Both the position numbers and the translations under genes were made by a program. From JADGHX01 sp035760965 (GTDB lineage: Bacteria > Pseudomonadota > Gammaproteobacteria > Steroidobacterales > Steroidobacteraceae), in the NCBI GenBank assembly GCA_035760965.1, contig DASTRY010000039.1:62001-126000 (forward strand): DNA of 64,000 nucleotides, given 5' to 3'. Under the pieces are notes generated by a model. That model ran no database searches, was not told the DNA's origin, and saw nothing but the letters and a program-made list of their open reading frames with translations. Positions 36,300-43,338 of this stretch are shown here, one piece after another. Positions within the stretch are counted from its first letter, which is position 1, and every line of letters starts with the position of its first letter.

Positions 36300-36722
36300 G
36301 TTCCCCCCTCAATGAGCCTTCAACGAAATGTGCAAACTAAAATGCTGTGCGTCTTCGCGTCTCGACGAAACGAGCCCCTCTTCGGGCGGCGCGGATTATT
36401 GCTATGACGCGAACGCGTCCCGCAAACGATGCAGAGCGTTCTATCTGTCTAGTGGTCGAGCTTGTGGTAACTGCGTCACACGAGCGTATACATTTTGTGA
36501 CGAAGTTTTGTCGGCGTGACTCGCACGCAACGATCAGCGCGCGCGAGCGCGCCGCAAAGTTTTCGCAGACGCATCCTGAGTGTGCGTTGTCAAGCACATC
36601 GTTCGCAGTTCGGGGAAGCGTGCGACGCACGTACGGCCGCGCGCGAGTCGCGCGTGCTGGCTTGCGGAGTCGCTTCGATCCGCATCGAAGCGTTCCACCG
36701 CGTGGCGAACTATGCTGATGCC
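36300..36722. other. AT-richer 423-bp divergent intergenic region
   Basis: No convincing gene is seen here. The stretch is clearly richer in A/T than its surroundings, as expected for divergent promoters of the TonB receptor (left) and the winged-helix regulator (right). It holds a candidate inverted repeat at 36475-36501. Frames open upstream of the regulator ATG are Arg-rich and show no family similarity. Confidence 0.6.
36475..36501 (-). promoter_or_regulatory. Candidate operator/promoter: GTCACA-N15-TGTGAC
   Basis: An exact inverted repeat of GTCACA (36475-36480) and TGTGAC (36496-36501) flanks TATACG on the minus strand, which could be a -10 element about 190 bp upstream of the TonB receptor start. 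A weak CCGACA-like -35 lies about 18 bp further up. The half-sites are Crp-like but in the reverse order. Confidence is low because only symmetry supports it. Confidence 0.3.
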
Positions 36723-37427
36723 ATGACACTGCACATCGCAAATGTGGCGCAGCTCGTGGGCGATCCGGCACGCGCGGCGATGCTCGCCTCACTGATGGAC
36801 GGCCGTTCGCTCACCGCACTCGAGCTCGCGTGCTCGGCCGGCGTGACGCCGCAAACCGCGAGCTTTCACCTGCAAAAGATGACTCGCGGCGAGTTGCTGA
36901 CCGCGCTCAAGCAAGGGCGCCATCGCTATTACCGGCTCGCGACACCGCTCGTCGCGCACATGCTCGAAGGCATCATGGCCGTCGCGGCTGCATCGCGGCG
37001 GCCGGTACCGGCGCCGCGCATCGACGCGGCCATGCGGCGAGCCCGTACGTGCTACGACCATCTCGCGGGCATCCTCGGCGTCGCGCTCGCCGATGCCCTG
37101 GTCGCGCGCCGCTACGTGCTGCTCGATGACGAGGGCGGCGAGGTCACGAGCGCGGGCTTCGAGTTCTTCGCGACGCACGGCATCGACGTGGGCACGCCGG
37201 AATCGACGGGCCGCGTCTTCTGCCGGCCGTGCCTGGATTGGAGCGAGCGCCGCCCGCATCTCGCCGGGCGCGTCGGAGCCGCGCTCGCGCGGCATCTGTT
37301 CGCGCGGGGCTGGCTGCGCCGGCAGCGCGACTCGCGGGCCGTGGACATCACGAGAGCCGGCGCGCTGGGCTTGCATCGGCTGCTGGACATCCGCTTGCAC
37401 GATCCGACCGCGATTCGACACGGTTGA
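36723..37427 (+). CDS. ArsR-like winged-helix transcriptional regulator
   Basis: This 234-residue regulator has an ArsR-type winged helix at the N terminus: VAQLVGDPARAAMLASLMDGRSLTALELACSAGVTPQTASFHLQKMTRGELLTALKQGRHRYYRLA read in short conserved blocks (VGDPARAAML, LTALELACSAGVTPQTASFHL, GRHRYYRL). An effector-side region rich in Cys follows (TCYDHLAG, FCRPCLDWSERRPHLAG), which could bind metal or another ligand. It matches the larger ArsR/HTH family members with a C-terminal extension. It is divergent from the TonB receptor at 33.3-36.3 kb. ATG at 36723 starts the folded domain. Confidence 0.83.
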   Translation: MTLHIANVAQLVGDPARAAMLASLMDGRSLTALELACSAGVTPQTASFHLQKMTRGELLTALKQGRHRYYRLATPLVAHMLEGIMAVAAASRRPVPAPRIDAAMRRARTCYDHLAGILGVALADALVARRYVLLDDEGGEVTSAGFEFFATHGIDVGTPESTGRVFCRPCLDWSERRPHLAGRVGAALARHLFARGWLRRQRDSRAVDITRAGALGLHRLLDIRLHDPTAIRHG

Positions 37428-37475
37428 TCGCATCCGCCGCGAGCCCCCTCGCGTGCGTCATTAATAATGTGAAGC

Positions 37476-38900
37476 ATGGGGGTTCGACGCGTCATCAAGT
37501 GGATGCTCATCGGGGTCGCGGCCATCGTGCTGCTGCTCGGCGGGCTCGTTTTCGCGCTCTTCCGCACGTTCTATCCGAGCCCGCCGCCGGCGGACTTTCC
37601 GCCCGCGGCGGATGCGGCGACCGCGCAGAGGCAGGACTTCGAGTACTTCGCGCACTACTTCGAGCTGAACCGCACGTATTCATCCGCGGCGCGCGCTCAG
37701 GCGCAGCAGATGCTCGCGCAGTACGAAGCGCAGGCGGGCACGTTCTCGCCCGCGCAGTTCGAACTGGCGATCGCGAGCATGACCGCGCTTGCGGACAACG
37801 GGCACTCGCGCGTGCACCCGAGCGGCCTGCCCCGGCGGCACAACCGCCTGCCCTGCCGTCTCTACCGTTTCGCGGATGGATACTATTTCATCCGTGCTCG
37901 GCCGGCCTGCACGGAAATCCTCGGCGCGAAGCTCCTGGCCCTGGACGGCCATCCGACCGATGACGTCGTGAATCACATGTACCGGTACTTCGGCGGGCCG
38001 CGGAATCACTATGAGCAGTTCGCCGCGCCGTTCTTTCTCGAGTCGCCGGAGCTGTTGAACGCCGCAGGCCTCGCGAGCGCTGCAGATCGCGTCACGCTGC
38101 ACGTCCGCACGCGCGATGGCGCCGAACGCGACGTCGCAGTCGTCGCCGACGCGCCGAACCCGGACGCCCCGGGCGTATCGGGCGTGGAGCTCCTCTCGCC
38201 GGATCGCTTCGAGTCCGAGCCGGAAGGCTGGCAACCCTTGCTCCCGAAGGACGCGGCATTGCCCGTGTTCCTGCGCGAATTCAGCGTGCCCTTTCGCGCG
38301 GAGTACTGGCCGGCGGATGCAACCTACTTCGCGCAATTCCGCAGCAACGAGGACGAGGACGGCTATCCCATCGGCAAGTTCGTCGAGCGCATCGAGCGCG
38401 AGGTGCGCGAGCACCAGCCGCGCTTCGTGGTGCTCGATCTGCGCTTCAACCAGGGCGGCAATTTCACGTCGACGGCATCGCTCATGAAGCGCCTGCCGCG
38501 GCTCGCGGACTCCATTCAGCACGTCTACGTGCTAACGAGCGCCTGGACATTTTCCGCCGGCAACGTGAGCCTCGCGCTCGTACGCGATCGGGGCGGCAAG
38601 AAGGTGACCGTGATCGGTGAGCCAGTCGGCGATCGCGTGCGCACCTGGGCCGAGGGCGGCACCATGCAACTGCCGAACTCGAAGCTGCGCATTGGCTTTG
38701 CCACGGGCCTGCACGACTACTCGCGCTCGTGCTGGGGCGAGAGCGGCTGCTTCTGGGTGATGTACCTGTACCCGATGCACGTGCCCAGGCTCGATCCGGA
38801 CATCCGCGTCGCTTACGCCTTCGACGACTATGTGAACCTGCGCGATCCCATCCTCGAACGCACCTTGCAGCTCATACGGACGCAGACCACGCAGCGTTAA
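37476..38900 (+). CDS. S41-like (C-terminal-processing) protease, membrane-anchored
   Basis: This 474-residue protein has a single N-terminal transmembrane anchor (VIKWMLIGVAAIVLLLGGLV). A middle domain (ALADNGHSRVHPSG, FIRARPACTEILGAKLLAL) leads into the tail-specific-protease core: VVLDLRFNQGGNFTSTASLMKRL, then VLTSAWTFSAGNVSLAL, where the Ser of SAGN corresponds to the S41 nucleophile position. No PDZ domain is evident. It probably acts in the periplasm on misfolded or unknown proteins. It starts 48 bp after the winged-helix regulator and ends 34 bp before the dehydrogenase gene. Confidence 0.8.
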   Translation: MGVRRVIKWMLIGVAAIVLLLGGLVFALFRTFYPSPPPADFPPAADAATAQRQDFEYFAHYFELNRTYSSAARAQAQQMLAQYEAQAGTFSPAQFELAIASMTALADNGHSRVHPSGLPRRHNRLPCRLYRFADGYYFIRARPACTEILGAKLLALDGHPTDDVVNHMYRYFGGPRNHYEQFAAPFFLESPELLNAAGLASAADRVTLHVRTRDGAERDVAVVADAPNPDAPGVSGVELLSPDRFESEPEGWQPLLPKDAALPVFLREFSVPFRAEYWPADATYFAQFRSNEDEDGYPIGKFVERIEREVREHQPRFVVLDLRFNQGGNFTSTASLMKRLPRLADSIQHVYVLTSAWTFSAGNVSLALVRDRGGKKVTVIGEPVGDRVRTWAEGGTMQLPNSKLRIGFATGLHDYSRSCWGESGCFWVMYLYPMHVPRLDPDIRVAYAFDDYVNLRDPILERTLQLIRTQTTQR

Positions 38901-38934
38901 ACTCTCTCGCTCTGCGATTAGCGAGGCGTGTGTC

Positions 38935-39819
38935 ATGAAAGTGGGATTCATCGGGCTCGGCAACATGGGCACCGGCATGGCGACGAATCTCGTCAAGGCC
39001 GGCCACGAGGTCACCGTTTACAACCGCTCTGCCGAGAAAGCGAAGCCGTTGGTGGCGCTCGGTGCGAAGCAGGCGACCGATGTGGCGCACGCGTGTGAAG
39101 GGGCCGCCGCAGTATTCACGATGCTGTCGGACGACGCCGCGGTAGAGAGCGTCGCGTTGGGCGAGCGCGGCATCGTCGCGAGCCTGCCGAAACGAGCAAT
39201 ACACGTTTCATCGAGCACGATCAGCGTCGCGCTGTCCAAGCGGCTCGCGCAGGAGCACGCCGCGGCGGGCCAGCGCTATGTCGCCGCGCCGGTGTTCGGC
39301 CGGCCCGATGCGGCCGCGGCGGCGAAACTGTTCATCGTCGCGGCCGGCCCCGCGGATGCCGTGCGCGAGGTCGAGCCGTTGTTGCAGGCCATCGGACAAC
39401 GCACGTTCCCGCTCGAGCGGCCCGCAGATGCGGCGAACCTCGTGAAGCTGAGCGGCAATTTTCTGATTGCGTGCGTGATCGAGACGCTGGGCGAAGCACT
39501 GGCGCTCATCGACAAGGCCGGCATTGATCGGCACGCGTATCTCGACATCCTCACGTCCACGCTGTTCGCGGCGCCGATCTACAAGACCTACGGCGCGCTC
39601 ATCGCCGACCGCAAGTTCGAGCCCGCCGGCTTCGCCGCGCCGCTCGGAGCGAAAGACATACGCCTCGCGCTCGCCGCGGCCGAATCGCTCGCCGTGCCGC
39701 TGCCCGTCGCCGGCCTGCTCCGCGACCGCTTCCTGCGGCTCATCGCGAACGGCGGCGAGCACCTCGATTGGTCGGCGCTCGGGCTGCTGGCCGCGCAGGA
39801 TGCAGGCCTCACGAAATGA
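38935..39819 (+). CDS. Beta-hydroxyacid dehydrogenase (3-hydroxyisobutyrate dehydrogenase-like)
   Basis: This 294-residue NAD(P)-dependent oxidoreductase has the dinucleotide motif GLGNMG (7-12), the substrate motif region VSSSTISVALS and the catalytic Lys171 in NLVKLSGNFL. The C-terminal NAD-binding domain 11 has AAPLGAKDIRLALAAAE. The family oxidises 3-hydroxyisobutyrate, tartronate semialdehyde or related acids; the exact substrate is unknown. It is co-directional with the protease upstream and signal peptidase downstream, but these functions are unrelated on their face. Confidence 0.88.
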   Translation: MKVGFIGLGNMGTGMATNLVKAGHEVTVYNRSAEKAKPLVALGAKQATDVAHACEGAAAVFTMLSDDAAVESVALGERGIVASLPKRAIHVSSSTISVALSKRLAQEHAAAGQRYVAAPVFGRPDAAAAAKLFIVAAGPADAVREVEPLLQAIGQRTFPLERPADAANLVKLSGNFLIACVIETLGEALALIDKAGIDRHAYLDILTSTLFAAPIYKTYGALIADRKFEPAGFAAPLGAKDIRLALAAAESLAVPLPVAGLLRDRFLRLIANGGEHLDWSALGLLAAQDAGLTK

Positions 39820-39897
39820 CGTAAGCTCTCGGCACTCCGGCGTACGGAACGGGGCGTGCGGCCGCCGGTCCAAGTCGCGACGTCAATGAGGGTCTGC

Positions 39898-40581
39898 ATG
39901 CAACTGGCGAAGAAGCTCTGGCGCGAATACCGCGGTCCGCTCACGTTCATCCTGCTGATGTGCTGTTTCCGATCCGCGTGGGCGGACTGGGTGACCGTAC
40001 CCACCGGGTCGATGAATCCGACGATCATCGAGGGCGATCGCGTGCTCGTCGACAAGCACACCTTTGGGCTGCGCGTGCCGTTCACGCTCATTCATCTCAC
40101 GGCCGGCGCAGATCCGGCACGCGGCGACATCGTCGTGTTCGATTCGCCGCAGGACGGGACCTCGCTCGTGAAGCGCGTCGTCGGCGTACCCGGCGATACG
40201 GTGGAGCTCGACGGTGAGCGGCTGCTGGTCAACGGGCGTCCCGCGAGCTATTCCGCAGGCGACCCCAAGGCGTTGGGCAATCTGCTTGCCGAGACCGCCG
40301 CGCTGCATCCGACGGTTCTGCGCGAGCAAGGCCTCGGAGCGGATCACGACATCCTCCTGCTGCCGAGCCGCGCCGGGCTGGCACCGTTCGGGCCGACGAC
40401 CGTGCCGCCGGGGATGTACGTCGTGCTCGGGGACAATCGCGACAACAGCGCGGATTCGCGCGTCTTCGGCTTCGTGCCACGACGGAACATCGTCGGCCGT
40501 GCCACGCGAGTCGTGATGTCCTTCAATCCCGAGCGTCACTATCTGCCTCGCGGCAATCGCTTCCTGGTGCCTCTCGAGTAG
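39898..40581 (+). CDS. lepB: Signal peptidase I
   Basis: This 227-residue type I signal peptidase has the catalytic Ser38 (PTGSMNPTI) and Lys92 (LVKRVVGVPGD). The conserved LGDNRDNSADSR box and a FGFVPRRNIVGRA strand confirm the family. One membrane helix (PLTFILLMCCFRSA) precedes the periplasmic catalytic domain. Compared with enterobacterial LepB it has one N-terminal anchor rather than two. ATG at 39898 follows GAGGG by about five bases; ATG at 39886 is possible. As no translation GTPase lepA is adjacent, this may be a second, accessory signal peptidase of the cell. Confidence 0.87.
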   Translation: MQLAKKLWREYRGPLTFILLMCCFRSAWADWVTVPTGSMNPTIIEGDRVLVDKHTFGLRVPFTLIHLTAGADPARGDIVVFDSPQDGTSLVKRVVGVPGDTVELDGERLLVNGRPASYSAGDPKALGNLLAETAALHPTVLREQGLGADHDILLLPSRAGLAPFGPTTVPPGMYVVLGDNRDNSADSRVFGFVPRRNIVGRATRVVMSFNPERHYLPRGNRFLVPLE

Positions 40582-40599
40582 ACAGTGAGCGCCGCGCGC

Positions 40600-41733
40600 A
40601 TGAATACGTCGGCCCGCGTCCGCACGCTCGCATTTCTTGCCCTCACCGCTATCGCAGCGCTGCCCGCCTGGGCCGCCAAGCCCAGCGTCACACGCACTCC
40701 TTTCGGGACGGCGCCGAGTGGCGAGAAAGTGGAGCTGGTCACGCTGACCAACGCAGCGGGCATGGAAGTCGAAGTCCTCAACTACGGCGGCATCGTCAAA
40801 TCCATTCGCGTGCCGGATCGGCACGGCAAGTTTGCGGACGTCGTGCTCGGGTACGACTCGATGGAGGGCTACGCGACGAACCCACCGTATCTCGGAGCGC
40901 TGATCGGTCGCTACGCGAATCGCATCGCGAAAGCGCAGTTCACGCTGGATGGGAAGACGTACAAGCTCGCCGCGAACAACAACGGCAATTCGCTGCACGG
41001 CGGGCTCAAGGGATTCGACAAAGCGGTCTGGCACGCGGAGCCCTTCGAGAAGGGCGGTGACACGGGTGTCGTGCTGACGCATACGAGCCCGGATGGCGAG
41101 GAAGGCTATCCCGGCACGTTGTCCCTGCGTGTGACCTATACCCTGACGAAATCGAACGAGCTCATGCTCGACTACACGGCGACGACGGACAAACCCACCG
41201 TCGTGAACCTCACTCACCACGACTACTTCAATCTCGCAGGAGAAGGTTCAGGCAACGTGCTCGCGCACGTGCTGATGATCAACGCGGACCGCTACTCACC
41301 CGTCGATGCGAACATGATCCCGCAAGCGAAGCCGGCGAGCGTCGCGGGCACACCGTTCGACTTCCGCAAGCCCACGCCGATCGGCGCGCGCATCGATGCC
41401 GACGACACGCAGCTGAAGTACGGCAACGGCTACGACCACAACTTCATCATCAATCACAAGGGCAACGATCTCGCGCTCGCGGCGCGCGTCGAGGAACCGA
41501 AGAGCGGGCGCGTGCTCGAAGTGCGCACCACCGAGCCCGGCGTGCAGCTCTACACCGCGAATTTCCTGGACACCGTCGGCAAGTCCGGGCACGCGTACAA
41601 GAAGCACGATGCGTTCTGCCTCGAGACGCAGCACTTCCCGGACTCGCCGAACCATCCGACGTTCCCGACGACGACGCTGCGTCCCGGCCAGACGTTCCAC
41701 TCCACCACGGTGTACGCGTTCAGCACGAAGTGA
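40600..41733 (+). CDS. galM: Secreted aldose 1-epimerase (mutarotase)
   Basis: This 377-residue mutarotase has a Sec signal peptide (VRTLAFLALTAIAALPAWA). The family motifs are present: NYGGIVKSIRVPDR, GRYANRIAKAQFTLDG, the catalytic His in NLTHHDYFNL, and the catalytic Glu in CLETQHFPDSPNHPTFP. It interconverts alpha- and beta-aldoses such as galactose or glucose, here probably in the periplasm. ATG at 40600 is preferred over GTG at 40585 because it starts the signal peptide. The last 14 bp overlap the convergent GNAT gene. It may feed the same sugar route as the galactose-dehydrogenase-like gene at 21 kb. Confidence 0.9.
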   Translation: MNTSARVRTLAFLALTAIAALPAWAAKPSVTRTPFGTAPSGEKVELVTLTNAAGMEVEVLNYGGIVKSIRVPDRHGKFADVVLGYDSMEGYATNPPYLGALIGRYANRIAKAQFTLDGKTYKLAANNNGNSLHGGLKGFDKAVWHAEPFEKGGDTGVVLTHTSPDGEEGYPGTLSLRVTYTLTKSNELMLDYTATTDKPTVVNLTHHDYFNLAGEGSGNVLAHVLMINADRYSPVDANMIPQAKPASVAGTPFDFRKPTPIGARIDADDTQLKYGNGYDHNFIINHKGNDLALAARVEEPKSGRVLEVRTTEPGVQLYTANFLDTVGKSGHAYKKHDAFCLETQHFPDSPNHPTFPTTTLRPGQTFHSTTVYAFSTK

Positions 41734-42229
41734 CGACGCGCGCCATCGCGTAAGCGTCAGCGAACCGGCCGTCGACGAACGCGTAGCGCTCCTGCGTGCC
41801 TTCGATCTTGAAGCCGAACTTCTCGTACAGGCGGATCGCCGCCGTATTGTCCGTGTACACCGAAAGCTCGAGCCGCGAGAGGTTCAGCCACCGATCCGCC
41901 AGATCGATGGCGGCCTGCAGGAGCGCCGTGCCGATGCCTTTACCCTGCCAATCGTCGTGCACGCACATGCCAATCTGCGCCGCGTGACGCCGCCGCGAGG
42001 ACGTGGGCTGCTGAAGGATGCTGATGACGCCGACCACCTCCTGCTCGACGCACGCCAACAGGACGCGGTGGCCGTCTTGCGGGTCCGCCATTCGCTTCCG
42101 CCACGACTCGGCGGACGGAAAGGGGATCTGCAACGTGCCGCGGATCACCTTGGGTTGCTCGTGAATCCTCTGCAGCGCCGGATAGTCCGCGGGTTCGGCG
42201 CTGCGTATTCGGATCGTCGGTGCGCTCAT
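41720..42229 (-). CDS. GNAT N-acetyltransferase (attenuator-controlled)
   Basis: This 169-residue GNAT enzyme has motif A as VVGVISILQQP and the acetyl-CoA loop in DDWQGKGIGTALL. The C-terminal IRLYEKFGFKIEGTQERYAFVDGRFADAYAMARV is typical of the RimI/RimJ/PhnO-like branch. It acetylates an amine on a protein, antibiotic or small molecule; the substrate is unknown. ATG at 42229 is the family start; in-frame TTG at 42319, directly after a 19-codon peptide gene, would add 30 unrelated residues. An intrinsic terminator ends five bases before the ATG, so expression should need antitermination. Its promoter, leader peptide and attenuator are listed separately. Confidence 0.88.
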   Translation of the reverse strand: MSAPTIRIRSAEPADYPALQRIHEQPKVIRGTLQIPFPSAESWRKRMADPQDGHRVLLACVEQEVVGVISILQQPTSSRRRHAAQIGMCVHDDWQGKGIGTALLQAAIDLADRWLNLSRLELSVYTDNTAAIRLYEKFGFKIEGTQERYAFVDGRFADAYAMARVVTSC

Positions 42230-42234
42230 AAACG

Positions 42235-42270
42235 AAAAACCCTGGTCAGGCGGCTGCCTTCCAGGGTTCT
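42235..42270 (-). terminator. Intrinsic terminator inside the GNAT leader
   Basis: An 8-bp stem AACCCTGG/CCAGGGTT (42268-42261 and 42245-42238) stacks on an inner AGGC/GCCT helix, and a run of five T (42239-42235) follows. It ends five bases before the acetyltransferase ATG, and its 3' arm includes the only AGGG that could serve as ribosome site. Confidence 0.75.
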
Positions 42271-42330
42271 CGCAGGAGAGGCAGTCGCGTTGGGGACGGC
42301 TGCCTCGAAGAACACACAACTAGGCAGTCC
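42235..42330 (-). promoter_or_regulatory. Putative ribosome-controlled attenuator before the GNAT gene
   Basis: Four pairing segments lie between the leader peptide end and the acetyltransferase: 1 CTGCCT (42327-42322), 2 GAGGCAG (42306-42300), 3 CTGCCTC (42284-42278) and 4 AGGCAG (42259-42254). Segments 1:2, 2:3 and 3:4 are complementary. Segment 4 lies inside the terminator hairpin, so 3:4 pairing and the terminator exclude each other. A ribosome covering segment 1 would favour 2:3 and termination, while early arrest or no translation would favour 1:2 with 3:4 and read-through. Polarity is inference; the complementarity is read directly. Confidence 0.6.
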
Positions 42331-42379
42331 ACCTCCGGTGGCCTACGAAAACCATGCCCGTGCCGAGTCGCGTGTTCAT
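42320..42379 (-). CDS. 19-residue leader peptide upstream of the GNAT gene
   Basis: ATG at 42379 opens a 19-codon frame, MNTRLGTGMVFVGHRRWTA, closed by TAG at 42322-42320. It follows the predicted transcription start by no more than two bases, so it would be translated from an almost leaderless mRNA. The CGG-AGG-TGG codons form a hairpin with the preceding codons (CCACC/GGTGG), and GGAGGTGG inside the coding region looks like an internal Shine-Dalgarno. The next in-frame TTG touches the stop codon and could allow re-initiation. I do not recognise the peptide. No protein product has been shown; identification rests on position, codon frame and the downstream attenuator. Confidence 0.55.
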   Translation of the reverse strand: MNTRLGTGMVFVGHRRWTA

Positions 42380-42386
42380 GTGAGCG

Positions 42387-42415
42387 ATCCTAGCCGCGTT
42401 CCCGCCACGCTGCAA
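42387..42415 (-). promoter_or_regulatory. Sigma70-like promoter of the leader peptide-GNAT transcript
   Basis: On the minus strand TTGCAG (42415-42410) and TAGGAT (42392-42387) are separated by exactly 17 bp and match the sigma70 pattern well. Transcription should begin near 42380, at or one base before the leader ATG. The -35 hexamer lies just beyond the stop of the PAS gene upstream. Confidence 0.65.
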
Positions 42416-42417
42416 AT

Positions 42418-43338
42418 TCAGGGTTGCCGGCGCGCGCGCTCGAGCTGCTTTCGCGTCTCGGCGCGCGCCGCCTCGGCGCGATTGCGATCGGTCACGTCGC
42501 GATTCACTTCGAGCACGAGCCACGGCCGATGCTCCTGTGACATCAGCGACAGGCGCGCTTCGACTTCGACGATCTGACCGTCGCGGCGCGTGTGGCGCAG
42601 ATCGCCCACCCACACGCCGTAGCGCGCGAGCTGACTTTCGAGCTCGCCCACGGTCCCCGTGAGGCGCGTCTTCAGTAGCTCGTGCGTCACACGGCCGTAC
42701 GCCTCCTCGCGCGACCAGCCGTACAGCTGCTCGGCGGCTCGATTCCAGTACACGATGCCGGCGCCGTCGAGCTCCCAGATGATGATGGCGTCGTGCGTGA
42801 ACTCGAGAATCTGCGCCGGCAACGACACCGATGCCGAGCTCGTGAGCGTAGGCTCGGGCATCGTGAGGGGCACGTCGGGCTCGGCGAGCGGCGGGTGGCG
42901 CGCCGCGATCTCCGCGAGCGGGTGTCGCTGCAGACTGCGGAAGCGCCGGAGCACGCGATCCTTCTGCATCGAGAACTTCATCTGCAACAGCGCGAGCGCG
43001 CCGGCCGGCAAGAACAACCACCAGATCTGCTCGTCGAGGGCGATCGCGAGCACCACCGCCGCGAGGATGGTGAGCGCGAGCGAGACCCCCGGGCCGGTGT
43101 ACTCGATCTTCTCTTCTTCCGCTCGCTGCAGCACGAGCACGTCGAGGATCGGCTGATTGGGTGCGTCGCGCGCGAGCACGCGCACGACGTCGCCGACACA
43201 CAGCGGCTTGCTCGAGCGTGAGGTCATGAGCCCGTACCACTGGTTGCCGACCAGGAACTGCACGATGCCCGGCCGACTGACCACCTCGGCCACGACCCCC
43301 TCGATGATCTGCAGCTCATCCGTACGCAGAGGTGGCAT
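42418..43338 (-). CDS. Membrane protein with C-terminal PAS domain
   Basis: This 306-residue protein has a soluble N-terminal beta-rich region (IIEGVVAEVVSRPGIVQFLVGNQWYGLM), two hydrophobic helices (LALTILAAVVLAIAL and WWLFLPAGALALLQM), and a PAS domain near residues 175-285 (ILEFTHDAIIIWELDG, NRAAEQLYGWSREEAYG, ending LEVNRDVTDRNRAEAAR). There is no kinase or cyclase output, so it may signal by contact with another protein. ATG at 43338 has GGAGGG seven bases upstream. The start overlaps the flippase-glycosyltransferase gene by 23 bp, implying translational coupling and a possible role in sensing envelope polysaccharide. Confidence 0.75.
   Translation of the reverse strand: MPPLRTDELQIIEGVVAEVVSRPGIVQFLVGNQWYGLMTSRSSKPLCVGDVVRVLARDAPNQPILDVLVLQRAEEEKIEYTGPGVSLALTILAAVVLAIALDEQIWWLFLPAGALALLQMKFSMQKDRVLRRFRSLQRHPLAEIAARHPPLAEPDVPLTMPEPTLTSSASVSLPAQILEFTHDAIIIWELDGAGIVYWNRAAEQLYGWSREEAYGRVTHELLKTRLTGTVGELESQLARYGVWVGDLRHTRRDGQIVEVEARLSLMSQEHRPWLVLEVNRDVTDRNRAEAARAETRKQLERARRQP

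Noticed and set aside
33768..36407. An 879-codon open frame antisense to the large TonB receptor
   Set aside because: It is an artefact of GC-rich codon structure: its product is Arg/Val-rich without a domain, while the receptor on the other strand matches a family over its full length. The same applies to long antisense frames at 17.8-20.8 kb (alternate frame), 24.4-26.6 kb, 43.7-46.2 kb and 52.8-54.9 kb.
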